The position numbers and the translations under genes were made by a program. 64,000 nucleotides of DNA from Nonomuraea solani (GTDB taxonomy: Bacteria > Actinomycetota > Actinomycetes > Streptosporangiales > Streptosporangiaceae): positions 1,232,977 to 1,296,976 of the forward strand of contig NZ_FNVT01000001.1 in the NCBI RefSeq assembly GCF_900108335.1, in the 5' to 3' direction. This document shows positions 25,958-34,663 of this stretch, in pieces. Below the pieces are notes generated by a model. It made no database searches. It was given only the letters and a program-made list of their open reading frames with translations, and was not told the DNA's origin. Within the stretch, counting starts at the first letter, position 1. Every line of letters begins with the position of its first letter.

Positions 25958-26898
25958 GGCGTTTCCTGGCCAAGCGGTTCGCCCAGGCCATCCTGCAACT
26001 GCTCCTCGTCGGCACGATCGTGTTCTTCCTGGTACGCCTCATCCCCGGCGACCCGGCCCGGGCGGTGCTCGGCGACGCGGCCACCGACGAGCAGATCGCC
26101 GCCACCCGGGCCGCGATGCACCTGGAAGAGCCGTTCCTCAGCCAGTTCGCCGGATTCTGGACCCGGCTGCTCCAGGGCGACCTCGGCACCTCGCTCATCA
26201 GCGGCCGCCCGGTCATGCAGGACCTGCCGTCCCGGATCGGCAACTCGCTGGAGCTCGTCCTCATCGCGCTGGCGATCTCGCTGGTGGCCGGCATCGCGCT
26301 GGGCCGGATCGCCGCCACGCGCGCCGACAAGCCGGCCGACCACGCGCTGGTCGCCGGGTCGATCTTCGGGATCTCGCTGCCGGTGTTCGTGATCGGCACG
26401 CTGTTGCTGCTGGTGTTCGCGTTCGTGGTGCCGATCCTGCCGCCGCGCCGGTTCGCCTCGCCGTTCGAGGATCCGCTCACCCATCTGCAGATTCTCATCC
26501 TGCCGGTGGCCACGCTGACGGCGGCCTCGTGCGCGGTGGTCACGAGGATGACCAGGGCGGCGATGCTGGAGACGCTCAACGCCGACCACGTGCGTACCGC
26601 ACGGGCGAAGGGCCTGATCGAGAAGCACGTCATCAACCGGCACGCGCTGCGTACGGCGCTGCTGTCCGTCGTCTCCGTGACGACGGTCGAGCTGACGACG
26701 CTGATCGGCAGCACGGTCCTGGTCGAGACCATCTTCGGCTGGCCGGGGATGAGCTCCCTGCTCATGAACGCCGTGGGGCAGCGCGACTATCCCGTCATCC
26801 AGGCCGTCGTCCTCGCCGCGGCCACCATCGTCATCCTGGTCAACCTGGTCGGAGACCTGGTCGTCAGGGCACTCGACCCCCGGGCGGAGGACAACTGA
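25954..26898 (+). CDS. ABC transporter permease, DppB/OppB type
   Basis: 314 residues from a GTG overlapping the binding-protein stop. Six transmembrane helices. The N-terminal signature RRFLAKRFAQAILQLLLVGTI, PGDPAR and the EAA loop (NADHVRTARAKGL) are typical of the first dipeptide permease subunit. It forms the membrane channel with the next gene product. Confidence 0.9.
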   Translation: MRRFLAKRFAQAILQLLLVGTIVFFLVRLIPGDPARAVLGDAATDEQIAATRAAMHLEEPFLSQFAGFWTRLLQGDLGTSLISGRPVMQDLPSRIGNSLELVLIALAISLVAGIALGRIAATRADKPADHALVAGSIFGISLPVFVIGTLLLLVFAFVVPILPPRRFASPFEDPLTHLQILILPVATLTAASCAVVTRMTRAAMLETLNADHVRTARAKGLIEKHVINRHALRTALLSVVSVTTVELTTLIGSTVLVETIFGWPGMSSLLMNAVGQRDYPVIQAVVLAAATIVILVNLVGDLVVRALDPRAEDN

Positions 26899-26900
26899 TC

Positions 26901-27758
26901 ATGGCCACCGTGCTGGCAGGCGCGCCCGCGACCCAGAGGACCTTCCTTCATCGCCTGCGGTCCAACCGCAGGACGTCCATCGCGGGCGCGTTCATGCTGC
27001 TGATCGCGCTCGTCACGCTGTTCGCCAGGATCATCGCGCCGCACGACTACCGCGACATCGTCGGCAAGCCGCTGACCTCGGCCTCCGTGCTCGGCATCGA
27101 CGACTTCGGGCGCGACGTCCTGTCGCGCCTGCTGGTCGGCCTCCAGGTGTCGCTCGGGGTGGCGCTGTCGGCGGTGCTGGTCGCGGCGGTCATCGGCGTC
27201 GCGCTCGGTCTCGTGGCCGGGTACGTCGGCCGCTGGGCCTCGACGATCATCATGCGCGGCATCGACGTCCTGCTGAGCTTCCCGCCGATCGTGCTGGCCA
27301 TCGCCGTGGTCGCGATCATGGGCCCGGCCCTGGTGAACGTCGTCATGGTGATCGGCGTCCTGTACATCCCGAGGTTCACCAGAATCGTCTACACCCAGGT
27401 CCTGGCCATCAGGAACCTGGAGTACGTCGAAGCCTCGAAGATCATGGGCACCCGCCCCGCCGGAATCCTCCTCAGAACGATCCTGCCGAACGTGGCCGCG
27501 CCCATCATCGTCCAGCTCAGCCTGTCGGTGAGCTTCGCCATCCAGATGGAGGCCGGGCTGAGCTTCCTCGGCCTCGGCGCGCAGCCGCCCCTGCCCTCGC
27601 TCGGGACGATGGTCGGCGCGGGCCGCGACTTCCTGGAGGTCCAGCCGACGCTGCTGCTCTACCCCTCCGTGCTCATCATCCTCGTCGTCCTCGCGCTCAA
27701 CGTGTTCGGGGACGGCATGCGCGACCTGCTCGACCCGCGCCGCCGTGGCACCAACTGA
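26901..27758 (+). CDS. ABC transporter permease, DppC/OppC type
   Basis: 285 residues, two bases after the DppB-type stop. The N-terminal RRTSIAGAFMLLIALV helix, GIDDFGRDVLSRLLVG motif, EAA loop (YVEASKIMGTRPAGIL) and the terminal NVFGDGMRDLLDPRRR are characteristic of DppC/NikC subunits. It pairs with the preceding permease. Confidence 0.9.
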   Translation: MATVLAGAPATQRTFLHRLRSNRRTSIAGAFMLLIALVTLFARIIAPHDYRDIVGKPLTSASVLGIDDFGRDVLSRLLVGLQVSLGVALSAVLVAAVIGVALGLVAGYVGRWASTIIMRGIDVLLSFPPIVLAIAVVAIMGPALVNVVMVIGVLYIPRFTRIVYTQVLAIRNLEYVEASKIMGTRPAGILLRTILPNVAAPIIVQLSLSVSFAIQMEAGLSFLGLGAQPPLPSLGTMVGAGRDFLEVQPTLLLYPSVLIILVVLALNVFGDGMRDLLDPRRRGTN

Positions 27759-27771
27759 AAGGAACCCGTTC

Positions 27772-28575
27772 ATGACCCTCCCTTCCACCCACAGGCTCGG
27801 CGAGCTGTCCTGGACCCAGGTCGAGGAACTGGCGGAACGGGACCCGATCATCCTGCTGCCGATCGGCGCGATCGAGCAGCACGGCCCGCACCTGCCGATC
27901 CACGAGGACTCCATCGTGGCGGAATGGGTGGCCGACAAACTGGCGAAGGAGAACGGGTGCTATGTCGCGCCCGCCCTCCACTACGGGCACTCCGGGGTGT
28001 TCCGCGGCTTCAACGGCAACCTCTCCCTGAGCCAGGCGACGCTGCGCGCGGTCACGTACGAGATCATCGAGGCACTCACGCTGTCCGGCTTCCGTCGCGT
28101 GATCATCATCGACAACAACGGCGGCAATGTCGGGCCGGTCATCGACGCCGGCCTCCAGGCCCGCCGTGACCTGGGCGTCCTCGTCGGCCACCTGTACCCG
28201 TGGCAGCTCGGCTACGCGCTCATGCGCGACGTGTACGACGACCCGGCCACCGCGTACGGCCACGGCGCCGAGCCCGAGCACTCCGCGATGCTCGCGATGT
28301 TCCCCGGCCAGGTGCAAAGTGAGCTGGCCGTCGCGGGCGGCCTGGTGTCGGCCAGCGGCTGGAGCCCGACGAGCTACACGGAGGCGGCGATCCCCGGCCA
28401 CGACGTGCGCGGCACCGTCCTGTGGGACTTCTCCGAGGTCAGCGCCACCGGCTGCACCGGCGACGTGAGCCTCGGCAGCGCGAAGACGGGCGAGATCTGG
28501 ATCGAGCGCGTGATCGGCTTCTGCTCCGCCTACATCCAGGAGTACGACCGGAACAACCCGGGGAACGCCTCATGA
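27772..28575 (+). CDS. Creatininase-family protein with an altered metal site
   Basis: 267 residues; AAAGGAACCC precedes the ATG. The creatininase metal motif is clear at E35, H37 and D46 (GAIEQHGPHLPIHED). The usual NGHGGN/NGHxEN segment reads DNNGGN (N116), so the His that normally binds the metal is Asn. Later GHGAEPEHSAM stands where HAGxxETS is normally found. The family hydrolyses cyclic amides (creatinine), formylated amines (ArfB) or peptides (MftE). Its place inside the transporter operon, between permease and ATPase genes, implies that it acts on the imported compound. Activity may be altered. Confidence 0.8.
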   Translation: MTLPSTHRLGELSWTQVEELAERDPIILLPIGAIEQHGPHLPIHEDSIVAEWVADKLAKENGCYVAPALHYGHSGVFRGFNGNLSLSQATLRAVTYEIIEALTLSGFRRVIIIDNNGGNVGPVIDAGLQARRDLGVLVGHLYPWQLGYALMRDVYDDPATAYGHGAEPEHSAMLAMFPGQVQSELAVAGGLVSASGWSPTSYTEAAIPGHDVRGTVLWDFSEVSATGCTGDVSLGSAKTGEIWIERVIGFCSAYIQEYDRNNPGNAS

Positions 28576-30206
28576 CAGAACCGGTCCTCTCGGTCGAGCG
28601 GCTCTCGGTGGACTTCCGGATCGCGGGGGAGTGGGTCCCCGCCGTGAAAGACGTCAGCTTCTCGGTCGCCAAGGGCGAGGTGGTGGCGATCGTCGGGGAG
28701 TCCGGCTCGGGCAAGTCCGTCAGCTCGATGTCGGTGCTCGGGCTGCTGGCCAAGAACGCGCGCCGCCGCGGCAGCATCCGGTACGGCGATACCGAGCTGC
28801 TCGACCTCGATGAGGAGTCGCTGCGCGCCATCCGGGGCCGGCGGATCGCGATGATCTTCCAAGAGCCCATGACCGCGCTGAACCCCGTCTACACCATCGG
28901 CGAGCAGATCATCGAGGCGGTCCGGTGCCACGAGCGGGTGCCGGTCGCCGAGGCCCGCTCCCGCGCGCTGGAGCTGCTGCGCAAGGTCGGCATCCCCGAG
29001 CCGGACAAGCGGATCGACAGCTATCCGCACCAGCTCTCCGGCGGCCAGCGGCAGCGGGCGATGATCGCGATGGCGATCTCCTGGTCGCCCGAGGTCATCA
29101 TCGCCGACGAGCCGACCACGGCTCTCGACGTCACGGTGCAGGCGGAGATCCTGGAGCTGCTGCGCCGCCTGCAGAAGGACCTCGGCTCGGCGGTCGTGCT
29201 CATCACCCACGACATGGGCGTGGTCGCCGACCTGGCCGACCGGGTGGTGGTGATGAAGCAGGGCGAGGTCGTGGAGGAGGCCCCGGTCGCCCGGCTGTTC
29301 GCCGAACCCCGGCACGAATACACCAGGAAGCTGCTGTCCGCGGTGCCTCGCCGTGGCCAGGCCCCGGAGAAGGCGCTCACAACGCCGGAGCCGGTGATCC
29401 GGGTCACCGGCCTGCAGGTCGAGTACCCCGGACGGTTCGGCCGCAAGGGGTTCAAGGCCGTGCACGACGTCGGCTTCGAGATCGGGAAGGGCAAGGTCCT
29501 CGGCCTGGTGGGCGAGTCGGGCTCGGGCAAGTCCACGATCGGCCGGGCCATCGTCGGCCTGGTACGCGCCACGTCCGGCTCGATCGAGATCTGCGGGCGC
29601 GACGTGACCGGGCTCGGCGCGAAGGAGCTGCGCGGGTTCCGCAGGAAATACTCGATGGTGTTCCAGGACCCGGGCTCCTCGCTCGACCCGCGCCGGTCGA
29701 TCGGCGACTCGATCGCCGCCCCGATGATCGTCAACCGGTACGCGGGCCGCGCCGCCGTCCACGAGCGGGTGCTGGAGCTGCTCGACCAGGTCGAACTGCC
29801 CAGGGCTTGGGCCGGCAGGTTCCCGCACGAGCTGTCGGGCGGCCAGCGGCAGCGCGTCGGGATCGCCCGCGCCCTCGCTCTGGAGCCCGAGCTGCTCATC
29901 GCCGACGAGCCCACCTCGGCGCTGGACGTCTCCGTGCAGGCCACCGTGCTGCGGTTGTTCCAGGAGTTGCAGGACCGGCTCGGCTTCTCGTGCCTGTTCA
30001 TCAGCCACGACCTGGGCGTGGTCGAGCTGCTCGCGCATGACGTCGCAGTCCTGCAGCACGGTCGGATGGTCGAGCACGGCCCGGCCCGCGAGGTGCTCAA
30101 CGATCCCAAGACGGACTACACCAGGCGGCTGGTCGCGGCGGCGCCGGTGCCCGACCCCGCCGAGCAGGCAGAACGCCGCGAGCTGTGGCGGGCGATCTCC
30201 CGATGA
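28572..30206 (+). CDS. Fused double ATPase of a dipeptide-type ABC transporter (DppD-DppF)
   Basis: 544 residues, ATGA overlap with the creatininase gene. Two complete nucleotide-binding domains are fused. Domain 1 has Walker A GESGSGKSVS (~42), signature LSGGQRQRAMIAM and Walker B IADEPTTALD. Domain 2 has GESGSGKSTI (~315), LSGGQRQRVGIA and IADEPTSALD. The Fe-S/oligopeptide C-terminal extension usual in DppD is absent. It powers the transporter in a single chain. The stop codon lies inside the first unit of a 21-bp tandem repeat. Confidence 0.9.
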   Translation: MTEPVLSVERLSVDFRIAGEWVPAVKDVSFSVAKGEVVAIVGESGSGKSVSSMSVLGLLAKNARRRGSIRYGDTELLDLDEESLRAIRGRRIAMIFQEPMTALNPVYTIGEQIIEAVRCHERVPVAEARSRALELLRKVGIPEPDKRIDSYPHQLSGGQRQRAMIAMAISWSPEVIIADEPTTALDVTVQAEILELLRRLQKDLGSAVVLITHDMGVVADLADRVVVMKQGEVVEEAPVARLFAEPRHEYTRKLLSAVPRRGQAPEKALTTPEPVIRVTGLQVEYPGRFGRKGFKAVHDVGFEIGKGKVLGLVGESGSGKSTIGRAIVGLVRATSGSIEICGRDVTGLGAKELRGFRRKYSMVFQDPGSSLDPRRSIGDSIAAPMIVNRYAGRAAVHERVLELLDQVELPRAWAGRFPHELSGGQRQRVGIARALALEPELLIADEPTSALDVSVQATVLRLFQELQDRLGFSCLFISHDLGVVELLAHDVAVLQHGRMVEHGPAREVLNDPKTDYTRRLVAAAPVPDPAEQAERRELWRAISR

Positions 30207-30283
30207 CCAACCCAGGGCTCCCGACGACCCACCCCAGGCTCCCGACGACCGACCTCAGGCTTCCGCTGACTCACCGCAGGTGG
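30200..30283. repeat. Four 21-bp tandem repeats spanning both convergent stop codons
   Basis: Units beginning CCGATGACC, CCGACGACC, CCGACGACC and CCGCTGACT, each 21 bp with a shared CAGGCT/CAGGG end. The first unit contains the stop of the ATPase gene (+) and the last the stop of the GntR gene (-). The repeats probably arose by replication slippage. Confidence 0.7.
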
Positions 30284-30957
30284 GAGACCACCCGCTCGTC
30301 GGGCCGCAGGTGGTTGCGCAGGGTGCGCTCGGCGGTGTCGAAGTCGTGCGTGGTCAGGGCCGCGAGCAGGGTGCGGTGCTCGGGGTTGATGACCGCCAGC
30401 CGGTTGGGGCGCACCGCCACGGCGCTGACCCCGATGCGCTGGTGGCGCGGCTGGAGGCTGCTGAACAGGTCGATCAGCACGGTATTGCCGGTCGCCCTGA
30501 CGAACGAGAAGTGGAAGAAGAAGTCCATCTTGGCGTGCTCGGCGATCGCGTCACGGTCGCCCGCCCGGCACCGCGCGATCATGTCCGGATCCTCCATGAG
30601 GTCGAGGTGCGCGGACAGCTCGCGCGGGATGTCGGTCCGCTTGTCGCACAGGATCCGGAACCCGTGGATCTCCAGCACGAGCCGCATCTCGTACGTCTCG
30701 AACAGCTCGGCGGCCGTCACGCTGCGCACCTGGGCGCCGCGCCGGGGGAGCAGGTCGATGTACTTCTCGGCCGCCAGGCGGTGGAACGCCTCGCGGACGG
30801 GTGTGCGCGAGACGCCGGCCTCGTCGCAGACCAGCTTCTCCTCCAGGAAGGACCCCTCGGGGAACCGGCCGCCGAGAATCGCCTCCCGCGTCCATCGGTA
30901 GGCCCGCTCGCCGGCGGTCGCCGCCGGCGCGGTGTCCCGTTCCCAGTTCAATGCCAC
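30271..30957 (-). CDS. GntR/FCD family transcriptional regulator
   Basis: 228 residues from GTG 30957 (a second GTG lies two codons upstream). The N-terminal winged helix (AYRWTREAILGGRFPEGSFL, EAGVSRTPVREAFHRL) is followed by an FCD effector domain with candidate metal/ligand residues (Asp/His in HLDLMEDPDM, HAKMDFFFHF, NHLRPDE). FCD regulators bind organic-acid or amino-acid derived ligands. Two GTATAC cores lie between this gene and the divergent aldolase, and one over the transporter promoter, so it likely represses itself, the transporter operon and the aldolase-amidase operon. Confidence 0.88.
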   Translation of the reverse strand: MALNWERDTAPAATAGERAYRWTREAILGGRFPEGSFLEEKLVCDEAGVSRTPVREAFHRLAAEKYIDLLPRRGAQVRSVTAAELFETYEMRLVLEIHGFRILCDKRTDIPRELSAHLDLMEDPDMIARCRAGDRDAIAEHAKMDFFFHFSFVRATGNTVLIDLFSSLQPRHQRIGVSAVAVRPNRLAVINPEHRTLLAALTTHDFDTAERTLRNHLRPDERVVSHLR

Positions 30958-30971
30958 CCCCACGTCCCAAA

Positions 30972-30989
30972 TGTATACACAGTGTATAC
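30972..30989. promoter_or_regulatory. Double TGTATAC operator between GntR and aldolase genes
   Basis: TGTATAC at 30972-30978 and 30983-30989, start-to-start 11 bp (one helical turn). Each contains the palindrome GTATAC found also at 24297-24302. Confidence 0.65.
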
Positions 30990-31011
30990 CAACGTTGAGA
31001 AGGAGTATCCG

Positions 31012-31752
31012 TTGCAGGACAGGAAGTACGCCGCCTGGCTGTCCGGGCCGAGTTCCGCCGCCGCCGAGATCGTGGCCGGCCTGGGCTACGGCGCGGTGGT
31101 GCTCGACATCGAACACGGCTCGTTCGACCTGGCCGACCTCGAACGCTTCATCCCGTTCCTCCGTGGTCTCGGCCTGGAGGTGCTGGCCAAGGTGCTCGGC
31201 CCCGAGCGCGGGCCGATCCAGCAGGCCCTCGACTTCGGCGCCACCGCCGTCGTCGTGCCCCACATCGAGGGCGCCGCGCACGCGGCCGCCATCTGCGCCT
31301 TCGGCAAGTTCCCGCCGCTGGGCGACAGGAGCTTCGCGGGCGGACGGACAGCACGGTACGGCGGATTCGACGACGACTGGATCGTACGCCAAGATCGCGA
31401 GACCCGCGTCTACCCCATGATCGAGGACGCCGGCGCCATCGAGCAGATCGGTGACATCCTCGCGCTCCCCACCGTCGACGGCGTCTTCGTCGGCCCCAGC
31501 GACCTGTCCATCCGGCGCGGCCGGGGCGCCTACTCCCGCTCGGAGGAGGACTTCGCCGACCTCAAGGTCGTGGCCGACGCGGCCCGCGCCGCCGGCAAGC
31601 CCTGGGTGCTGCCCGCCTGGTCGCCGGCCGAGAAGGCGTTCGCCCTGGAGCACGGCGCCGACCAGCTCGTCCTGACCATGGAGCACGGCGCCATCATGGC
31701 CGGTTTCCAGGCCGCGCTCGACCAGACCCGCGAACTCACCCGCACCCGCTAG
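31012..31752 (+). CDS. HpcH/HpaI-type aldolase family protein
   Basis: 246 residues from a TTG with a well-placed AAGGAG seven bases upstream; no ATG or GTG fits better. The class II pyruvate aldolase (citrate lyase beta-like) signature is visible: VLDIEHGSFDL, VVVPHIEGAAHA (position of the Arg/Glu metal site), YPMIEDAGAIEQI and VDGVFVGPSDLS. Family members cleave 2-oxo-4-hydroxy acids to pyruvate and an aldehyde, using a divalent metal. It is adjacent to an amidase and a GntR regulator in a peptide/amide uptake island. Confidence 0.85.
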   Translation: MQDRKYAAWLSGPSSAAAEIVAGLGYGAVVLDIEHGSFDLADLERFIPFLRGLGLEVLAKVLGPERGPIQQALDFGATAVVVPHIEGAAHAAAICAFGKFPPLGDRSFAGGRTARYGGFDDDWIVRQDRETRVYPMIEDAGAIEQIGDILALPTVDGVFVGPSDLSIRRGRGAYSRSEEDFADLKVVADAARAAGKPWVLPAWSPAEKAFALEHGADQLVLTMEHGAIMAGFQAALDQTRELTRTR

Positions 31753-31762
31753 GAGACCCCGC

Positions 31763-32557
31763 ATGCTCGTCACCGTCGGCCAGTTCAGCGCCACCACCGA
31801 CAAGTCCGCCAACCTCGCCACCGCCACCGGGCTGATCGAGCGGGCGGCGGCCCAGGGCGCGCGGCTCGTCGTCCTGCCCGAGAACGCCATGTACTCCAAC
31901 CCGGACGTGACAGCCGACATCGTCCCCGAGACGGAGCCCCTCGACGGCCCCTTCGCGACCGCGATCGCCGCCCTGGCGCGGAAGCACGGCATCGCCGTCG
32001 TCGCCGGGATGACCGAGGCGCCCGCCGGGGAGCACGGCAAGCCCAGCAACGCCGTGTTCGCCGTGGACGCGGGCGGCGGCCTGCTCGGCGTCTATCGCAA
32101 GGTGCACCTCTATGACGCCTTCGGCTACCGCGAGTCCGACCGGGTGCAGGCGCACGCGCCGCAACCGCTCGTCTTCACCCTGGACGATCTCACCTTCGGC
32201 GTCCTGACCTGCTACGACCTCCGTTTTCCGGAGATGGCCCGGTTCCTGGTCGACGCCGGGGCCGAGGCGTTGGTGGTGCCCGCCGCGTGGGTGGCCGGGC
32301 CGGCCAAGGAGGACCACTGGATCGCGCTGGTCCGCGCCCGCGCGATCGAGAACACCGCGTACGTGCTGGCCAGCGGGCAGACCGGGCCCGTCTGCACCGG
32401 CCAGAGCGCGATCGTGGACCCGATGGGCACCATCGTGGCGTCGGCGGGCGAGGCCCCGGGGGTGGTGTCGGCCGTCATCGGCGCTGACCGGCTGAGCGCC
32501 GTACGCGCCAAGAACCCGAGCCTGGCCAACCGCCGCTTCAAGGTGATCCCCGCCTGA
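31763..32557 (+). CDS. Carbon-nitrogen hydrolase (nitrilase superfamily amidase)
   Basis: 264 residues, AGGAGACCCCGC upstream of the ATG, 10 bp after the aldolase gene. The catalytic triad E40 (LVVLPEN), K113 (YRKVHLYD) and C150 (LTCYDLRFPE) is intact, and RKxHL plus CYDLRFPE suggest the omega-amidase/Nit2-like or NLP/P60 group. It would hydrolyse an omega-amide or carbamoyl group of the imported compound. Together with the creatininase-like protein it points to a multi-amide substrate. Confidence 0.88.
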   Translation: MLVTVGQFSATTDKSANLATATGLIERAAAQGARLVVLPENAMYSNPDVTADIVPETEPLDGPFATAIAALARKHGIAVVAGMTEAPAGEHGKPSNAVFAVDAGGGLLGVYRKVHLYDAFGYRESDRVQAHAPQPLVFTLDDLTFGVLTCYDLRFPEMARFLVDAGAEALVVPAAWVAGPAKEDHWIALVRARAIENTAYVLASGQTGPVCTGQSAIVDPMGTIVASAGEAPGVVSAVIGADRLSAVRAKNPSLANRRFKVIPA

Positions 32558-32595
32558 GGTCCGCGCCGGCGCTGCGAGGGCACCGAGAAAGCACC

Positions 32596-32639
32596 GCGAG
32601 GGCACTGCGAGGGCGCTGCGAGGGCGCTGCGAGGGCGCT
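32596..32639. repeat. Four tandem 11-bp repeats
   Basis: Units GCGAGGGCACT, then GCGAGGGCGCT three times, in the gap between the convergent amidase and ABC ATPase genes. A minisatellite likely produced by slippage; no coding role. Confidence 0.75.
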
Positions 32640-32652
32640 GCCGTGGGACCCG

Positions 32653-33657
32653 TCAGGACCGGTCGGCGAGGTGGCAGGCCACCAGGTGTCCGCCGCCGCC
32701 GACCGGGTCGAGCCCGGGCGCCGACGCGGAACAACCGGCCACGGCCTTCCGGCAGCGCGGGTGGAACGAGCACCCGGCCGGCGGGTCCACCGGGCTCGGC
32801 GGCTCACCCTCCAGGACGATCTCCTGACGGGTGCCCCGCAGCGCCGGGTCCGGCACGGGCGCCGCCGACAGCAGGGCCTCCGTGTACGGGTGCGCGGCCG
32901 ACTCGTACACCTCGGCCTCCGTCCCGATCTCGACCACCTTGCCCAGGTACATCACGGCCACCCGGTCGGCGAGATGCCGCACCACGCTCAAATCGTGCGC
33001 GATGAACACGTAGGCCAGCGAGAACGTCTCCCGCAACCGCTCCAGCAGGTTGACGATCTGCGCCTGCACCGAGACGTCCAGCGCCGACACCGGCTCGTCG
33101 CACACCAGCACCTCCGGCCGCAGCGCGAGCGCGCGGGCGATGCCCACCCGCTGCCGCTGCCCGCCGGAGAGCTGGTGCGGGTAGCGGTCGCCGTGGTCGG
33201 GGTTGAGGCCGACCGCGTCGAGCAGCTCGCGCACCATCCGCCCGCGATCGCCGCGCGGAGCCAGGTCCGGATTGACGTCGTACGGCTCCCGCACGGTGTC
33301 GGCGACCGTCATCCGCGGATCGAGCGAGGTGTACGGGTCCTGGAAGATGAGCTGGACGTGCCGCCTGGCCCGGCGCAGCTCCCCGCCGCGCAGCTCGTGC
33401 ATGGACCGGCCCAGCACGGTGACCTCGCCCGACGTGGGACGGTCGTGCGCGGTGAGCAGCCTGGCCAGGGTGGACTTGCCGCACCCCGACTCGCCGACGA
33501 TGCCGAGCGTCTCGCCCTTGCGCAGGTCGAGGCTCACCCCGTCGACGGCCTTGAGCACGCCCACGGTCCGCCGCAGGACGCCCGCCCTGATCGGGAAGTG
33601 CCTGACCAGGTCACGCACTTCGAGCACCATCTCCGTATCGTTCACTGTGTCGGTCAC
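32653..33657 (-). CDS. Oligopeptide ABC transporter ATP-binding protein, DppF type
   Basis: 334 residues from a GTG overlapping the DppD-type stop. Walker A GESGCGKSTLAR (~58), signature LSGGQRQRVGIARAL, Walker B VCDEPVSALD. The C-terminal oligopeptide/dipeptide extension with a Cys cluster (CSFHPRC, and CxxxxAPG region) is present. Last gene of a five-gene import operon. Confidence 0.9.
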   Translation of the reverse strand: MTDTVNDTEMVLEVRDLVRHFPIRAGVLRRTVGVLKAVDGVSLDLRKGETLGIVGESGCGKSTLARLLTAHDRPTSGEVTVLGRSMHELRGGELRRARRHVQLIFQDPYTSLDPRMTVADTVREPYDVNPDLAPRGDRGRMVRELLDAVGLNPDHGDRYPHQLSGGQRQRVGIARALALRPEVLVCDEPVSALDVSVQAQIVNLLERLRETFSLAYVFIAHDLSVVRHLADRVAVMYLGKVVEIGTEAEVYESAAHPYTEALLSAAPVPDPALRGTRQEIVLEGEPPSPVDPPAGCSFHPRCRKAVAGCSASAPGLDPVGGGGHLVACHLADRS

Positions 33658-34655
33658 TGGGCGGCCACCCGCTTCCATTCGTGGCAGGCGGCGAGCCTGC
33701 CGGGTCCGACCTCGATCGCCGGGGGCTCGTGCGCGCACGCCTCGACGCCGTACCCGCAGCGGGGCAGGAACCGGCAGCCGCCGCCCGGCCCGGCCAGGTC
33801 GGGCGGCGCTCCGGGGATGACCGCCAGCCGCCGCCCGCGCAGCTCAGGCCGGGGGATCGCGCCCAGCAGCGCCTTGGTGTACGGGTGCGCGGGCCCGGCG
33901 TACACCTCCGCCGCGCCGCCCCGCTCCACCACCCGCCCCGCGTACATGACGGCGACCTCGTCGGCGACGTCGGCGACGACGCCCATGTCGTGGGTGATGA
34001 GGACCAGCGCGGTGCCGTGCTCGCGCTGGATCTCGCCGAGCAGCCGGAGGATCTGCGCCTGCACGGTCACGTCGAGCGCGGTCGTCGGCTCGTCGGCGAT
34101 GATCACCTGCGGGTTCAACGCGATCGCCAGCCCGATGCCCACCCGCTGGCGCATGCCGCCGGAGAACTGGTGCGGATAGTCGCGCGCCCGCCGGGCGGCG
34201 GCCGGGATGCGGACCAGGTCGAGCACCTCGACGGCCCGCCTGCCGGCCTCCTTGCGCGACAGCCCGCGGTGGGCGCGGAACAGCTCGGCGATCTGGTAAC
34301 CGACGCTGAGCACCGGGTTGAGCGCCGACAGCGCGTCCTGGAAGATCATCGCGATCGTGGTGGCCCGCAGCCGCCGCCTGGCCTCCTCCGGCAGGGTGAG
34401 CAGGTCGACGCCGCGCAGCCGCACCGAGCCGGCGGTGACCGTGCCGCGCGGCGGGCGGACCAGTCCCATGATCGCGCGGGCGGTCACGCTCTTGCCGCTG
34501 CCCGACTCGCCGAGCACGGCCAGGGTACGGCCGCCGTCCACCGCGTACTCGACGCCGTTGACCACCTCGGCCCGGCCGAACCGAACGTGCAGATCGGACA
34601 CCGACAACAGCGGCGCGGAGCCGTCGTAGCCGGGCAGCGATTCCAGTGAGCTCAT
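33654..34655 (-). CDS. Oligopeptide ABC transporter ATP-binding protein, DppD type
   Basis: 333 residues. Walker A GESGSGKSVTAR (~48), signature FSGGMRQRVGIGLA, Walker B IADEPTTALD, and the C-terminal Cys motif CRFLPRCGYGVEAC typical of OppD/DppD. The start ATG lies 8 bp after the permease stop. Confidence 0.9.
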   Translation of the reverse strand: MSSLESLPGYDGSAPLLSVSDLHVRFGRAEVVNGVEYAVDGGRTLAVLGESGSGKSVTARAIMGLVRPPRGTVTAGSVRLRGVDLLTLPEEARRRLRATTIAMIFQDALSALNPVLSVGYQIAELFRAHRGLSRKEAGRRAVEVLDLVRIPAAARRARDYPHQFSGGMRQRVGIGLAIALNPQVIIADEPTTALDVTVQAQILRLLGEIQREHGTALVLITHDMGVVADVADEVAVMYAGRVVERGGAAEVYAGPAHPYTKALLGAIPRPELRGRRLAVIPGAPPDLAGPGGGCRFLPRCGYGVEACAHEPPAIEVGPGRLAACHEWKRVAAQ

Positions 34656-34663
34656 GGCGGCAC

